Shown piece after piece: positions 1-6,854 of a stretch of DNA of 10,498 bases (positions are counted from its first letter, which is position 1; each line of letters begins with the position of its first letter). Below the pieces are notes generated by a model that saw nothing but the letters and a program-made list of their open reading frames with translations, was not told the DNA's origin and ran no database searches. A program made the position numbers and the translations under genes. The DNA is from an uncultured Eubacteriales bacterium. Lineage in GTDB: Bacteria; Bacillota; Clostridia; Peptostreptococcales; Anaerovoracaceae. The DNA lies in contig CAJLHL010000083.1 of NCBI GenBank assembly GCA_905206455.1, forward strand, positions 1 through 10,498, in the 5' to 3' direction.

Positions 1-2706
1 GAGTGGAAGGATATCAACACCTATGTGCCTACCGGCCTGGGATTTGAAAAGGTTACATCTGTAGACGGTACGGCTCAGAAGAATTCCGTAACCTTTAAAA
101 TGACCGGACCGGCGATGCTCAGAGGGATGTCTTCTATTCAGATTCTCGTAGACGGTGAGAGCATTACAAAGGATCCTTCCGGTTTAGTGCCGATCCACAC
201 GCATACTTATTTGGCGAACGGAGAATTTGTACCTGTTTCAACCTGGGTAAAAGCACTTTGTGAGAAATTTCAATCAGATGATTATACGATCACACAGGGA
301 ACAGAAGACGATGCAGATCAGTTTACGATCGCAGCAAAAGCAAATGAATCAAATATAAATTTAGCTGATAGTACAGAAGTGCATATGTTCGGCTATGCAG
401 AACCCAATGATGAAGTAGTTCAGACAGCATTATTCAGTGAAGAACTCTCAGCTGCGAAAGAAAGAGCCGATGAAATCAAAGAAAGTAACGCCGTTGCGCA
501 GGAGTGTAAAGATGCGCTGACTGCCGCTATTACGGAAGCAGAGGGTGTAAATCCTGATACAGTGAAAACCGGTTTGGAATGGCAGACGATCAGAGCCGAT
601 CTCCAGTCCGCAGTGGACGGCGCACAGGATAACGCTATCACTACGACGAGCGTGACACGATCCAACGGTTCGGTGAGTCTGTCTCTACTCGGCGGTCAGG
701 ACTGGATGGATAAGGTGACATCGGTAAAGCTGAACGACAAGGTTTTAGCGAAAGATACGGATTATTCCTTTGATTCCGGCATGCTGAAGATCAAGAGTCT
801 GGCTTTCGATACGCCGGGACAGAAGACGGCCAAGAAAACAAACTACACGGTAACTGTCGAATCCGAGGGTTATGCAACAGTGACACAGGAAGTGACCGTT
901 ACTTACAATGGTTCCGCCTCTTTTACGGTTCGTTTGCTCGACAGGGATGGTAACGTAAGAAAATCCAAGACTTTTACAGAAGCAGAAATCAGGGCATTTT
1001 CGGAAAATCCGGAAACCGGTGGCAAGGGAGTCATGTACAGTACAGCCTGCTCTATGACAGGTTCCAGAGCGTTTAAGGGCGACGGGGCTTATTTGTCAGC
1101 ACTTATCGCAGATGCCGGATTTGTAGAGGGTAAAGATTTCAACCCAGAGACAACAAAAGCCAAATTCAGAACAAACGACAGCAATGATGAGACTGATTTG
1201 AATGATGATCCTTCGGTAGACAGCTATTTTAACATGATTACGACCGACTATACGGAACTGATGAAAGACAGATATTATTTCCAGGATCTGTATAATCGTG
1301 AAACGGAGTTGTGGAAAACTTATAAGGCCGGTGAAGAAGTAGATCAGAATGATTCTGCCGCAGTAGCTGACCATAATCTGAAACTCCGTAAAGCTATGGC
1401 AAAGAGCGAAAAAGTGTTAGTGAAGAACATGATCGCTTATCAGTTCGTGGAAGACCCGAATGTGGATTTCGATGATGAACCGCTGACAGACGTTCCATAC
1501 GATGAGAATCTGAAAGCCGATAAATGTTTCCGTTTCCTGTTGGGGACATCTATGGTTCAGGAAGGTGGAGAGGAACTCTCTTCTACGTTAAATACGACGA
1601 TGAGAGCAACCTATCAATTATACGGAATCGATCTGGTCGACAGTTCTTATTCTGACGATGAAAATGCGAAAGAAGTCGAATTCGATGTGACGCCGGAGTC
1701 TGCTGAAATCGATGTAACAGACAGTCATGGCGCATCGATTTATCCAGTGGAAGGTAAGTATCCGTTAATTAGTGGAGAAACTTACAGCTACACTGTTTCC
1801 GCTTCCGGTTACGTAACACAGACAGGAACGTATGAGGTGACAGAAGAGGATAGCCAGTCCGTCAAAGTCTCCCTCTCCCGCGAAAGCTCCGGCGGTGGCG
1901 GTGGTTCTGCCGTGGCAAAGGATTATACGGTAACTTTCGATTCCAACGGCGGTTCTGACGTTGCGAAGCAGACGGTCACTTCCGGAGAGAAGGTGAATAA
2001 ACCGGCAGATCCGGCCAGAGAAGGTTATGAATTCGCAGGCTGGTATACCGACAGCAAACTGACGACAGCATATGATTTCAGTTCTAAAGTGACGAAATCC
2101 ATTACGCTGTATGCGAAGTGGACGGAAAAAGGCGCTGAGCCTGAACCGTCAACCTCCTTCAAAGACGTAGCGGCTGACGCATGGTATGCGGAATATGTGT
2201 CCTACCTTGCAGGCAAAGGCATCGTAAACGGAAAGACAGCGGATACTTTCGCTCCGGACGCACAGATCACGAGAGCGGAATTCATCAAGATCATCGCAGG
2301 AGTGGCGGGAGCCGATGTTTCCGGTAAGTCTTCTTCCAGATTCAGCGATGTGGCATCCGACGCATGGTATGCTCCGTACGTGGCATGGGGTGTGGAAAAC
2401 GGCATCATCAACGGTACGAGCGAGACAACTTTCCATCCGAACGGAAATATCTCCCGTCAGGATATGGCTACGATGATCAAGCGCTACACTGACTTTGCGA
2501 AATTCACGCTTCCGACGGATCTGGCAGCAGTGAACTTCACCGACAGCGCACAGATTTCATCTTATGCGGCAGACGCGGTAAAGGCGATGCAGCAGGCGGG
2601 AATCATCAACGGTAAGGGAGGAAATACCTTCGCTCCGAAGGATAACGCAACGAGAGCAGAGGCGTGCAAGATGCTGACTGTTCTCATGAAGATGATGGAA
2701 GCGTAG
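1..2706 (+). CDS. SLH-anchored multidomain surface protein, 5' end missing
   Basis: The frame is open from base 1, so the start and signal peptide lie upstream; the GTG at 25 is only an internal codon. 901 codons are visible, numbered here from base 1. Codons 1-130 are unrecognised. About 140-205 is Ala/Glu-rich and helical, loosely FIVAR-like. About 238-302 resembles the Shr-type Hb-interacting domain (DUF1533): KVTSVKLNDK, then a 'YTVTVESEGY' end. About 305-545 resembles a divergent sulfite-oxidase-like fold, with TACSMTG at codon 350, a following LSALIADAGF, then MIAYQ and FRFLLG. About 557-628 is PEGA-like. A five-glycine linker (631-635) precedes an InlB B repeat (641-707, ending LYAKW) and three SLH domains (about 719-770, 778-835, 842-899), which normally bind pyruvylated wall polysaccharide. 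The protein is therefore probably displayed on the cell surface. SLH and InlB calls are firm; the sulfite-oxidase-like call is an inference from motif order. The ligand is unknown. Confidence 0.9.
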   Translation, partial: EWKDINTYVPTGLGFEKVTSVDGTAQKNSVTFKMTGPAMLRGMSSIQILVDGESITKDPSGLVPIHTHTYLANGEFVPVSTWVKALCEKFQSDDYTITQGTEDDADQFTIAAKANESNINLADSTEVHMFGYAEPNDEVVQTALFSEELSAAKERADEIKESNAVAQECKDALTAAITEAEGVNPDTVKTGLEWQTIRADLQSAVDGAQDNAITTTSVTRSNGSVSLSLLGGQDWMDKVTSVKLNDKVLAKDTDYSFDSGMLKIKSLAFDTPGQKTAKKTNYTVTVESEGYATVTQEVTVTYNGSASFTVRLLDRDGNVRKSKTFTEAEIRAFSENPETGGKGVMYSTACSMTGSRAFKGDGAYLSALIADAGFVEGKDFNPETTKAKFRTNDSNDETDLNDDPSVDSYFNMITTDYTELMKDRYYFQDLYNRETELWKTYKAGEEVDQNDSAAVADHNLKLRKAMAKSEKVLVKNMIAYQFVEDPNVDFDDEPLTDVPYDENLKADKCFRFLLGTSMVQEGGEELSSTLNTTMRATYQLYGIDLVDSSYSDDENAKEVEFDVTPESAEIDVTDSHGASIYPVEGKYPLISGETYSYTVSASGYVTQTGTYEVTEEDSQSVKVSLSRESSGGGGGSAVAKDYTVTFDSNGGSDVAKQTVTSGEKVNKPADPAREGYEFAGWYTDSKLTTAYDFSSKVTKSITLYAKWTEKGAEPEPSTSFKDVAADAWYAEYVSYLAGKGIVNGKTADTFAPDAQITRAEFIKIIAGVAGADVSGKSSSRFSDVASDAWYAPYVAWGVENGIINGTSETTFHPNGNISRQDMATMIKRYTDFAKFTLPTDLAAVNFTDSAQISSYAADAVKAMQQAGIINGKGGNTFAPKDNATRAEACKMLTVLMKMMEA

Positions 2707-2738
2707 TCTTCGGATTCTGATTTCCTTTAATACAAAAA

Positions 2739-2778
2739 GCAGTAGAGATAGCGGCAGATTCTGTCGCTATCTTTCTGC
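2739..2778 (+). terminator. Long hairpin after the first SLH gene, possible terminator
   Basis: AGATAGCGGCA (2746-2756) pairs with TGTCGCTATCT (2762-2772) with one G-U pair around a five-base loop. The stem extends by A-U and G-U pairs at its base and, across a bulged T at 2743, by GCAG (2739-2742) with CTGC (2775-2778). This is by far the strongest hairpin in the 98-base gap. It is followed by only TTT within the stem base and then mixed sequence, so a classical intrinsic terminator U-tract is missing. On the opposite strand the A-run at 2734-2738 would give a short T-run, but no gene there reads towards it. It could be a terminator of modest strength or an mRNA-stabilising 3' structure. Confidence 0.5.
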
Positions 2779-2804
2779 CGTGTAATAGATTAGGTAAAAA
2801 CGAT

Positions 2805-4661
2805 ATGAATAATGCGAGAAAAAAAATTGCAGCGGGATGTATGGCGGTTCTGCTGAGCATGACGTCGGTGTACAGTGTCTGTGCGGCGGAGACGGGAATT
2901 GAGGCAGCGGGCGGCAGCGGCAGTATTTCAGCCGGAGCCGAAACTGCTTTCGTAGGAAATGGAAATATTCTCTACCAGCCTCTGAAGATTACAGGCGCGC
3001 TGATGCCGGAAGAACAGATTTTCAGCGGCAAGGATCTAAATGAAATTTTGGAAGCGGAATCTCTCGGTCTGACAAAATTGCGCAGTTATCTGGTGAGCGG
3101 GACTCCTGTGGAAGTAAAGGGAATCGATCTGGCCGCGTTTCTGATGATGTGCGGCGTAGAGAACGACGCGCCGGAGGACGCCGTGATTCAGATTTTTACT
3201 GAAGATAAGGTAGAGCCGGCAGAGACGGTACGTCTGAGAGAACTGAATCAGAACGGATCAGAAGCTCTTCTGACGTCGGAGGAAAATGGAAAGAGGATTT
3301 TTCTGAGCGGCGGAGAAAATGGAGCGGATTCAGTGCTGGAAGGCGTTACGAAGATTCTCGTCAGTACGCCGGAAGACTTGTCGGATCCTCATTATGGATT
3401 TCATTCCGAAGGACCCCTTTCTTATATGCAGGATATGACGTTTACTGTCAATTTTGTAGATAAAGACAGTTTTAAGGAGGGCGAGGAGGCTAAGCCGTTC
3501 AAAACAATTACTTATACCATGAAAGAGATCGAAAAAATGATGGCAGATCATCCGGAACAGGTTTTCGGAAACTATTTCGGAATTTCAGGAAACGAGGAAA
3601 TGAAAGATACTCTGGGACTGGGCGGATTCAGTGATTATTTTGAAGGTCTCAGCATGTCGTGGTTTCTCAGGGAACAGGCGGGAATGAAAGACGGAGAGGG
3701 ATTCGCTCTGTTCTACGGAAGGGATAACGATCTTTTCGGGAAAGTGGAGGATTTGGCATATTTTTTCCCGAAAGACGGAGACTACAGCAGATACTATCTG
3801 GAGCTCACCAATACGTTTTCGGTGAGCGGCGCGGTTCCGGTCATCGCGGTGTCGAAAAACGGATATCCTCTTTTGCCGGACCATGATCACGATCTGGAAG
3901 GCAATGTGGACTATAACACGTTTAACGCCAATGCTCTCGCGAAAGGGTTTGAAACGGAGATCGGACTCGTAAAAAATGTGAGCGGACCGTTTATCGCGGG
4001 TCTGGCTAATCTGGACGGGGTATACGGCGGTTACCGCAATGAGACCAGCGGCGACTGCATTCGCGTGGATTTGTATGTCGACAAATCTCAGTATGGACAG
4101 AGCGATTCTTCAAAATATACCGATGTAGCAGCAGACAGCTGGTATGCGGAATATGTGGACTACCTGTCCGAAAAAGGCATCATAAACGGCAGGACGGAAT
4201 CTCTGTTTGCACCGGAAGCGCCGGTGACGAGAGCGGAATTTGTCAAGCTGATCGCCGGGATTGACGGCGCAGATGTCACGAAATACAGTACATCGACATT
4301 TGACGATGTAAAGGCGGACGCGTGGTACGCTCCTTATGTGGCCTGGGGTGCGGAAGCAGGAATTATAAACGGTACGGGTACCGCCGCATTTCATCCCGAC
4401 GGAAAAATTTCCCGTCAGGATATGGCGGTGATCCTCTACCGGTACACAGAAAAGAATGGAATCTCCCTGAAAAATGAAAATACTGTTCAGACGTTTACCG
4501 ACGCTTCGGAGATCGCATCTTATGCGACAGACGCTGTGACAGCCATGCAAAAGGCCGGGATCATCAACGGAAGAAGCGGACAGAGGTTTGCGCCGGCTGC
4601 AAATGCTTCGAGAGCGGAAGCTTGTAAGATGCTGACAATTCTGGACAGACAGATTCCGTAG
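2805..4661 (+). CDS. SLH-anchored secreted protein with two sulfite-oxidase-like segments
   Basis: 618 residues. A signal peptide is clear: basic NNARKK, a hydrophobic core, and VCAAE with cleavage near residue 27 or 28. Residues about 45-215 hold 'LKITGALMPEEQIFSGKDL' and later 'VEVKGIDLAAFLMMCGV'. Residues about 215-430 hold 'YTMKEIEKMM', 'NYFGISGNEEM', 'FEGLSMSWFLREQAGM', 'PVIAVSKNGYPLLPDHDHD' and a closing 'GDCIRVDLYV'. This motif order is that of the molybdopterin-binding sulfite oxidase fold, but no cysteine sits before the SGN, so a classical Mo-ligand is not apparent. Three SLH domains follow directly (about 436-487, 495-553, 561-614) without the InlB repeat seen in the other two SLH proteins. 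The start is set by the signal peptide; the ribosome site is weak (AGG at 2792-2794). Surface location is firm. The fold is inferred, and a binding rather than enzymatic role is likely but unproven. Confidence 0.92.
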   Translation: MNNARKKIAAGCMAVLLSMTSVYSVCAAETGIEAAGGSGSISAGAETAFVGNGNILYQPLKITGALMPEEQIFSGKDLNEILEAESLGLTKLRSYLVSGTPVEVKGIDLAAFLMMCGVENDAPEDAVIQIFTEDKVEPAETVRLRELNQNGSEALLTSEENGKRIFLSGGENGADSVLEGVTKILVSTPEDLSDPHYGFHSEGPLSYMQDMTFTVNFVDKDSFKEGEEAKPFKTITYTMKEIEKMMADHPEQVFGNYFGISGNEEMKDTLGLGGFSDYFEGLSMSWFLREQAGMKDGEGFALFYGRDNDLFGKVEDLAYFFPKDGDYSRYYLELTNTFSVSGAVPVIAVSKNGYPLLPDHDHDLEGNVDYNTFNANALAKGFETEIGLVKNVSGPFIAGLANLDGVYGGYRNETSGDCIRVDLYVDKSQYGQSDSSKYTDVAADSWYAEYVDYLSEKGIINGRTESLFAPEAPVTRAEFVKLIAGIDGADVTKYSTSTFDDVKADAWYAPYVAWGAEAGIINGTGTAAFHPDGKISRQDMAVILYRYTEKNGISLKNENTVQTFTDASEIASYATDAVTAMQKAGIINGRSGQRFAPAANASRAEACKMLTILDRQIP

Positions 4662-4692
4662 AGCTGTGAAGAAAGTTCAGATAACTGGATTT

Positions 4693-4720
4693 TTGAAGAA
4701 AGAAAGATATCTTTCATACT
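4693..4720 (+). promoter_or_regulatory. Candidate promoter for the six-cysteine membrane protein gene
   Basis: TTGAAG (4693-4698) and CATACT (4715-4720) each match four of six bases of the sigma-A -35 and -10 consensus, with a 16-base spacer. The predicted transcript would begin near 4727, leaving a leader of about 80 bases before the ATG at 4810. The A-rich spacer and the position in the longest gap of the window favour it. It is a by-eye call, and either hexamer could be fortuitous. Confidence 0.4.
4702..4715. promoter_or_regulatory. 14-bp perfect palindrome, likely operator
   Basis: GAAAGATATCTTTC reads identically on both strands with no spacer. It fills the stretch between the candidate -35 and -10 hexamers, where a bound dimeric repressor would block RNA polymerase. 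No regulator gene lies in the window, so the protein that would bind it is unknown. As RNA the palindrome has no loop and would make a poor hairpin, which favours a DNA-level role. Confidence 0.45.
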
Positions 4721-4722
4721 GC

Positions 4723-4779
4723 ATTTCCGCACAGGCCGTAGATTGTAAATGTGCGGACAAGCGGCGATGCTGCGGAAAT
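4723..4779 (+). promoter_or_regulatory. Leader with two mutually exclusive hairpins
   Basis: One arm can pair with two partners. TCCGCACA (4726-4733) is perfectly complementary to TGTGCGGA (4750-4757), giving an 8-bp stem with a 16-base loop. ATTTCCGCA (4723-4731) is perfectly complementary to TGCGGAAAT (4771-4779), giving a 9-bp stem. The two share bases 4726-4731 and cannot form together. The distal structure ends 18 bases before the Shine-Dalgarno at 4798. No known riboswitch class is recognised and no U-run follows either stem. If transcription starts near 4727, the first bases of the longer arm would be absent from the RNA, which weakens the second pairing. Confidence 0.35.
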
Positions 4780-4797
4780 ACAGAGAAAGAGCAGATA

Positions 4798-4803
4798 AGA
4801 GGA
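4798..4803 (+). promoter_or_regulatory. Ribosome binding site that fixes the start at 4810
   Basis: AGAGGA lies six bases before ATG 4810, and that ATG is followed at once by a textbook signal peptide. The frame is open further upstream to a GTG at 4666, but that stretch lacks a Shine-Dalgarno, would bury the signal peptide behind 48 residues, and overlaps the palindrome and hairpins. The start at 4810 is therefore preferred. Confidence 0.85.
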
Positions 4804-4809
4804 TCGGGA

Positions 4810-6036
4810 ATGAAAAAAAGAAAAAAATTATTGGCGCTGTTGTGTGCGGCAGCGCTGATGCAGTGCCTGTTCACTGTACCGTCCTTCGCCTATTTTAACC
4901 GTGGTACGGTGTCGATGCAGCTGGGACAGTCAAGTATCAATCTCGCAGTCGGAAAGAGCGCATCTGTGTCGGTAACGATAGATCCGATTAAGGAACAGCA
5001 GCTGCCGGGCTGCGGTATGGCGGAATGTCCGCAGAGCTGCGGAAATACGGGATGTCTCAACGAGTACGGAGAATGTACCTGCGGAGGTACTTCCTATCAG
5101 ACGTATTATTCCAGCGTGAAAGCGGTATCGGGAAATTCTTCGGTAGCGACAGCTTCTTATGGAGGAGGCATGCTCACTATCAAGGGGATGTCCGCAGGAA
5201 AAACGACGATAACCGTTACGGGCAGTATGCGGCAGTATATCAGCAGTACAAAGACGATTTCGGTAACTGTGACAACAGACTCTGCAGGCGGAGGAACTCA
5301 AGCACAGAAGAAAACAAAGGATTCCGGAGGTGCAGATGGGGAAAGACAGGACGGAGCGAAAGTGACTTCTGTGGATCCGACCGGGGATGACGCGATTTCG
5401 GGAGAAGATATCTCCGGAAACAGCAGCGCGGAACAGGATTCGAGCGCTGCGGACGGAAGCAAAGTGATGGAAACGAAAAGGGGCGTTTATGAAATGGTTC
5501 CTCTTGATGAAAATACCGACGTGAAATCCTACCTGCAGGCAGCCTTGGATCATCAGAGATTCGTGACGTTTCAGCAGAAAACCGGCGAGAATGTAGAATA
5601 CTCCTGGACGTTTGACGGGACGAAGCTGACGGAAGCGGAAGATATCGATCTCAGTGTGGATATCACCACTGAGATCCCGGAAAAAATACGGAAACAGATC
5701 GGCGGAGAGGATGCGCTTTTTTTCGATTTCTCGCATGAAGGGAATCTGCCGGCAGAAGCGGAATTTTATGCCGGGGTATCATCAGTTTTCCGTGACGGAG
5801 ATGTTCTTACGCTCTACCAGTGGGGCGAGGACGGAAACTTAGAACCTGCCGCGGAGGATATTTCTGTGGAAAACGGTTATGTGACATTTTCCCTGGATCA
5901 CTGTTCCTCTTACGTTCTCACCGGAGCTTCTCCGGCAAAAGGAAGCATAAACACAGCTGCGGCAGCGGGGATCGGAGCGGCTGTTCTGATTATTCTTGCA
6001 GCAGGAGCGCTGATTATCCGGAAGAAAAGAGGATAA
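4810..6036 (+). CDS. Membrane-anchored protein with a six-cysteine Ig-like head
   Basis: 408 residues from ATG 4810. A signal peptide (MKKRKK plus hydrophobic core, SFA cleavage after residue 27) is followed by an Ig-like (Big2-type) domain at about 28-156. Between its strands sits an insert with cysteines at 68, 73, 77, 82, 89 and 91, spaced C-x4-C-x3-C-x4-C-x6-C-x-C. Residues 157-223 form a hydrophilic Gly/Ser/Asp linker. Residues 224-377 form a second domain, seen around 'FVTFQQKTGENVEYSWTF' and closing with DHCSSYVLT; I recall this kind of ending from clostridial surface proteins but cannot name a family. The C-terminus is a transmembrane helix (about 380-403) and a RKKRG tail, with no LPxTG motif. 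The head is paralogous to that of the gene at 9173. The ATPase gene follows after 74 bases. Cell-surface location is firm. Disulfide or metal binding by the cysteines is an inference. Confidence 0.9.
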   Translation: MKKRKKLLALLCAAALMQCLFTVPSFAYFNRGTVSMQLGQSSINLAVGKSASVSVTIDPIKEQQLPGCGMAECPQSCGNTGCLNEYGECTCGGTSYQTYYSSVKAVSGNSSVATASYGGGMLTIKGMSAGKTTITVTGSMRQYISSTKTISVTVTTDSAGGGTQAQKKTKDSGGADGERQDGAKVTSVDPTGDDAISGEDISGNSSAEQDSSAADGSKVMETKRGVYEMVPLDENTDVKSYLQAALDHQRFVTFQQKTGENVEYSWTFDGTKLTEAEDIDLSVDITTEIPEKIRKQIGGEDALFFDFSHEGNLPAEAEFYAGVSSVFRDGDVLTLYQWGEDGNLEPAAEDISVENGYVTFSLDHCSSYVLTGASPAKGSINTAAAAGIGAAVLIILAAGALIIRKKRG

Positions 6037-6110
6037 AGCGCCTGCGGATTGTGTAAATACGATGTATTCGGATGTTCAGGGACAGAGAAAAGAAATAGTG
6101 ATAAATACAT

Positions 6111-6854
6111 ATGATTGAGTTGAAATCTGTAACAAAAAAATACGGAAAACACACGATTGTCCGTGATGTGAACTGTATTTACGAAAATGGAAAGGTCTAT
6201 GGGCTGATCGGATACAACGGGTCAGGAAAGACGACGCTTTTAAAGACGATTGCCGGCATTTTCCGCCAGGAAGAGGGAGAGATTCTGGCAGAAGGAGTGT
6301 CCACTTACGAGAATGAGGAATTCAGGAGAAATTCTTTTCTTATGACAGAAGAACTGTTTTTCGATCCTCAGAGTACGCCGGATGGGATGCGGAGAATTTA
6401 CCGCGGATATTATCCGACCTGGAGCGATGAGCTGTACGGAAGACTCCTGCATTTGTTCGGTTTGGAGGGAACGGCGAAAATCGCCGGATTTTCAAAAGGG
6501 ATGCAGCGGCAGACCGGCCTTCTCCTGGCTCTGTCTGTGATGCCGCGGTATCTGTTTCTCGACGAGACATTTGACGGCCTGGATATCGCCAAACGGCAGA
6601 TGCTCACGAAGATTCTGAAAAATTATACTTCGAGAAGGAACGCGCTGGTCATCGTGACGTCTCACTATTTAAATGAGCTGGAGCACATCGCAGACGAGAT
6701 CGGGATGATCGACGGCGATCGTCTCATCGTTCCCGATACCCGCGGCGGATCGCTGGAAAGCTATTTTCTCGAAAAAAGCGAGGTGGATGAAGATGAAATC
6801 GAACGTCTCTTCGACGGAGAAGTTCCGGGGATTTTCGAAAAAGAAAAGAGATGA
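6111..6854 (+). CDS. ABC transporter ATP-binding protein, YtrB-like
   Basis: 247 residues, a normal length for one nucleotide-binding domain. Visible motifs are Walker A GYNGSGKT (34-41), a signature FSKGMQRQ (127-134) in place of LSGGQ, Walker B YLFLDE (147-152), D-loop DGLD (155-158) and the switch histidine H185 in TSHYLNELEH. The 'GYYPTWSDEL' stretch before a SKGM signature is typical of YtrB/BcrA-type ATPases. The expected Q-loop glutamine is not apparent; MTEEL (78-82) stands there instead. The catalytic glutamate is E152, so ATP hydrolysis should be possible. The Shine-Dalgarno is poor (AGAAAAGAAAT upstream), but the MIELKSVTKKYG beginning fits the family. Its last 62 bases overlap the permease gene, its presumed partner. 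YtrB-type systems respond to or export envelope-active compounds in some Bacillota; the substrate here is unknown. Confidence 0.93.
   Translation: MIELKSVTKKYGKHTIVRDVNCIYENGKVYGLIGYNGSGKTTLLKTIAGIFRQEEGEILAEGVSTYENEEFRRNSFLMTEELFFDPQSTPDGMRRIYRGYYPTWSDELYGRLLHLFGLEGTAKIAGFSKGMQRQTGLLLALSVMPRYLFLDETFDGLDIAKRQMLTKILKNYTSRRNALVIVTSHYLNELEHIADEIGMIDGDRLIVPDTRGGSLESYFLEKSEVDEDEIERLFDGEVPGIFEKEKR
6781..6786 (+). promoter_or_regulatory. Ribosome binding site inside the ATPase gene, for the permease
   Basis: AGGTGG lies directly against ATG 6787 and six bases before the in-frame ATG 6793. Only the second has workable spacing, so 6793 is chosen as start. The site lies within the ATPase coding region, implying translation coupled to that of the ATPase. 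Confidence 0.7.

Noticed and set aside
25..27. GTG 25 as true start of the first gene
   Set aside because: The frame is open to base 1, there is no ribosome site before it and no signal peptide after it, although the SLH domains demand secretion.
4666..4809. GTG 4666 as start of the six-cysteine membrane protein
   Set aside because: It has no Shine-Dalgarno, would place 48 residues before a perfect signal peptide, and crosses the palindrome and hairpins. ATG 4810 with AGAGGA fits better.
4930..5736. 268-codon open frame on the minus strand
   Set aside because: It lies wholly opposite the six-cysteine gene, is rich in Arg, His, Ser and Cys in the way of antisense shadows, and has no recognisable domain.
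5932..6036. Sortase-type (LPxTG) anchor at the end of the protein from 4810
   Set aside because: A hydrophobic helix and basic tail are present, but the preceding SPAKGS contains no LPxTG-like motif, so a plain transmembrane anchor is called.
6056..6068. Inverted repeat AATAC-GAT-GTATT before the ATPase gene
   Set aside because: Five-base arms in A/T-rich sequence arise easily by chance and no good promoter hexamers flank it. It could be an operator, but the support is too thin.
6787..6792. ATG 6787 as permease start
   Set aside because: AGGTGG directly abuts it with no spacing. The in-frame ATG six bases on has proper spacing.
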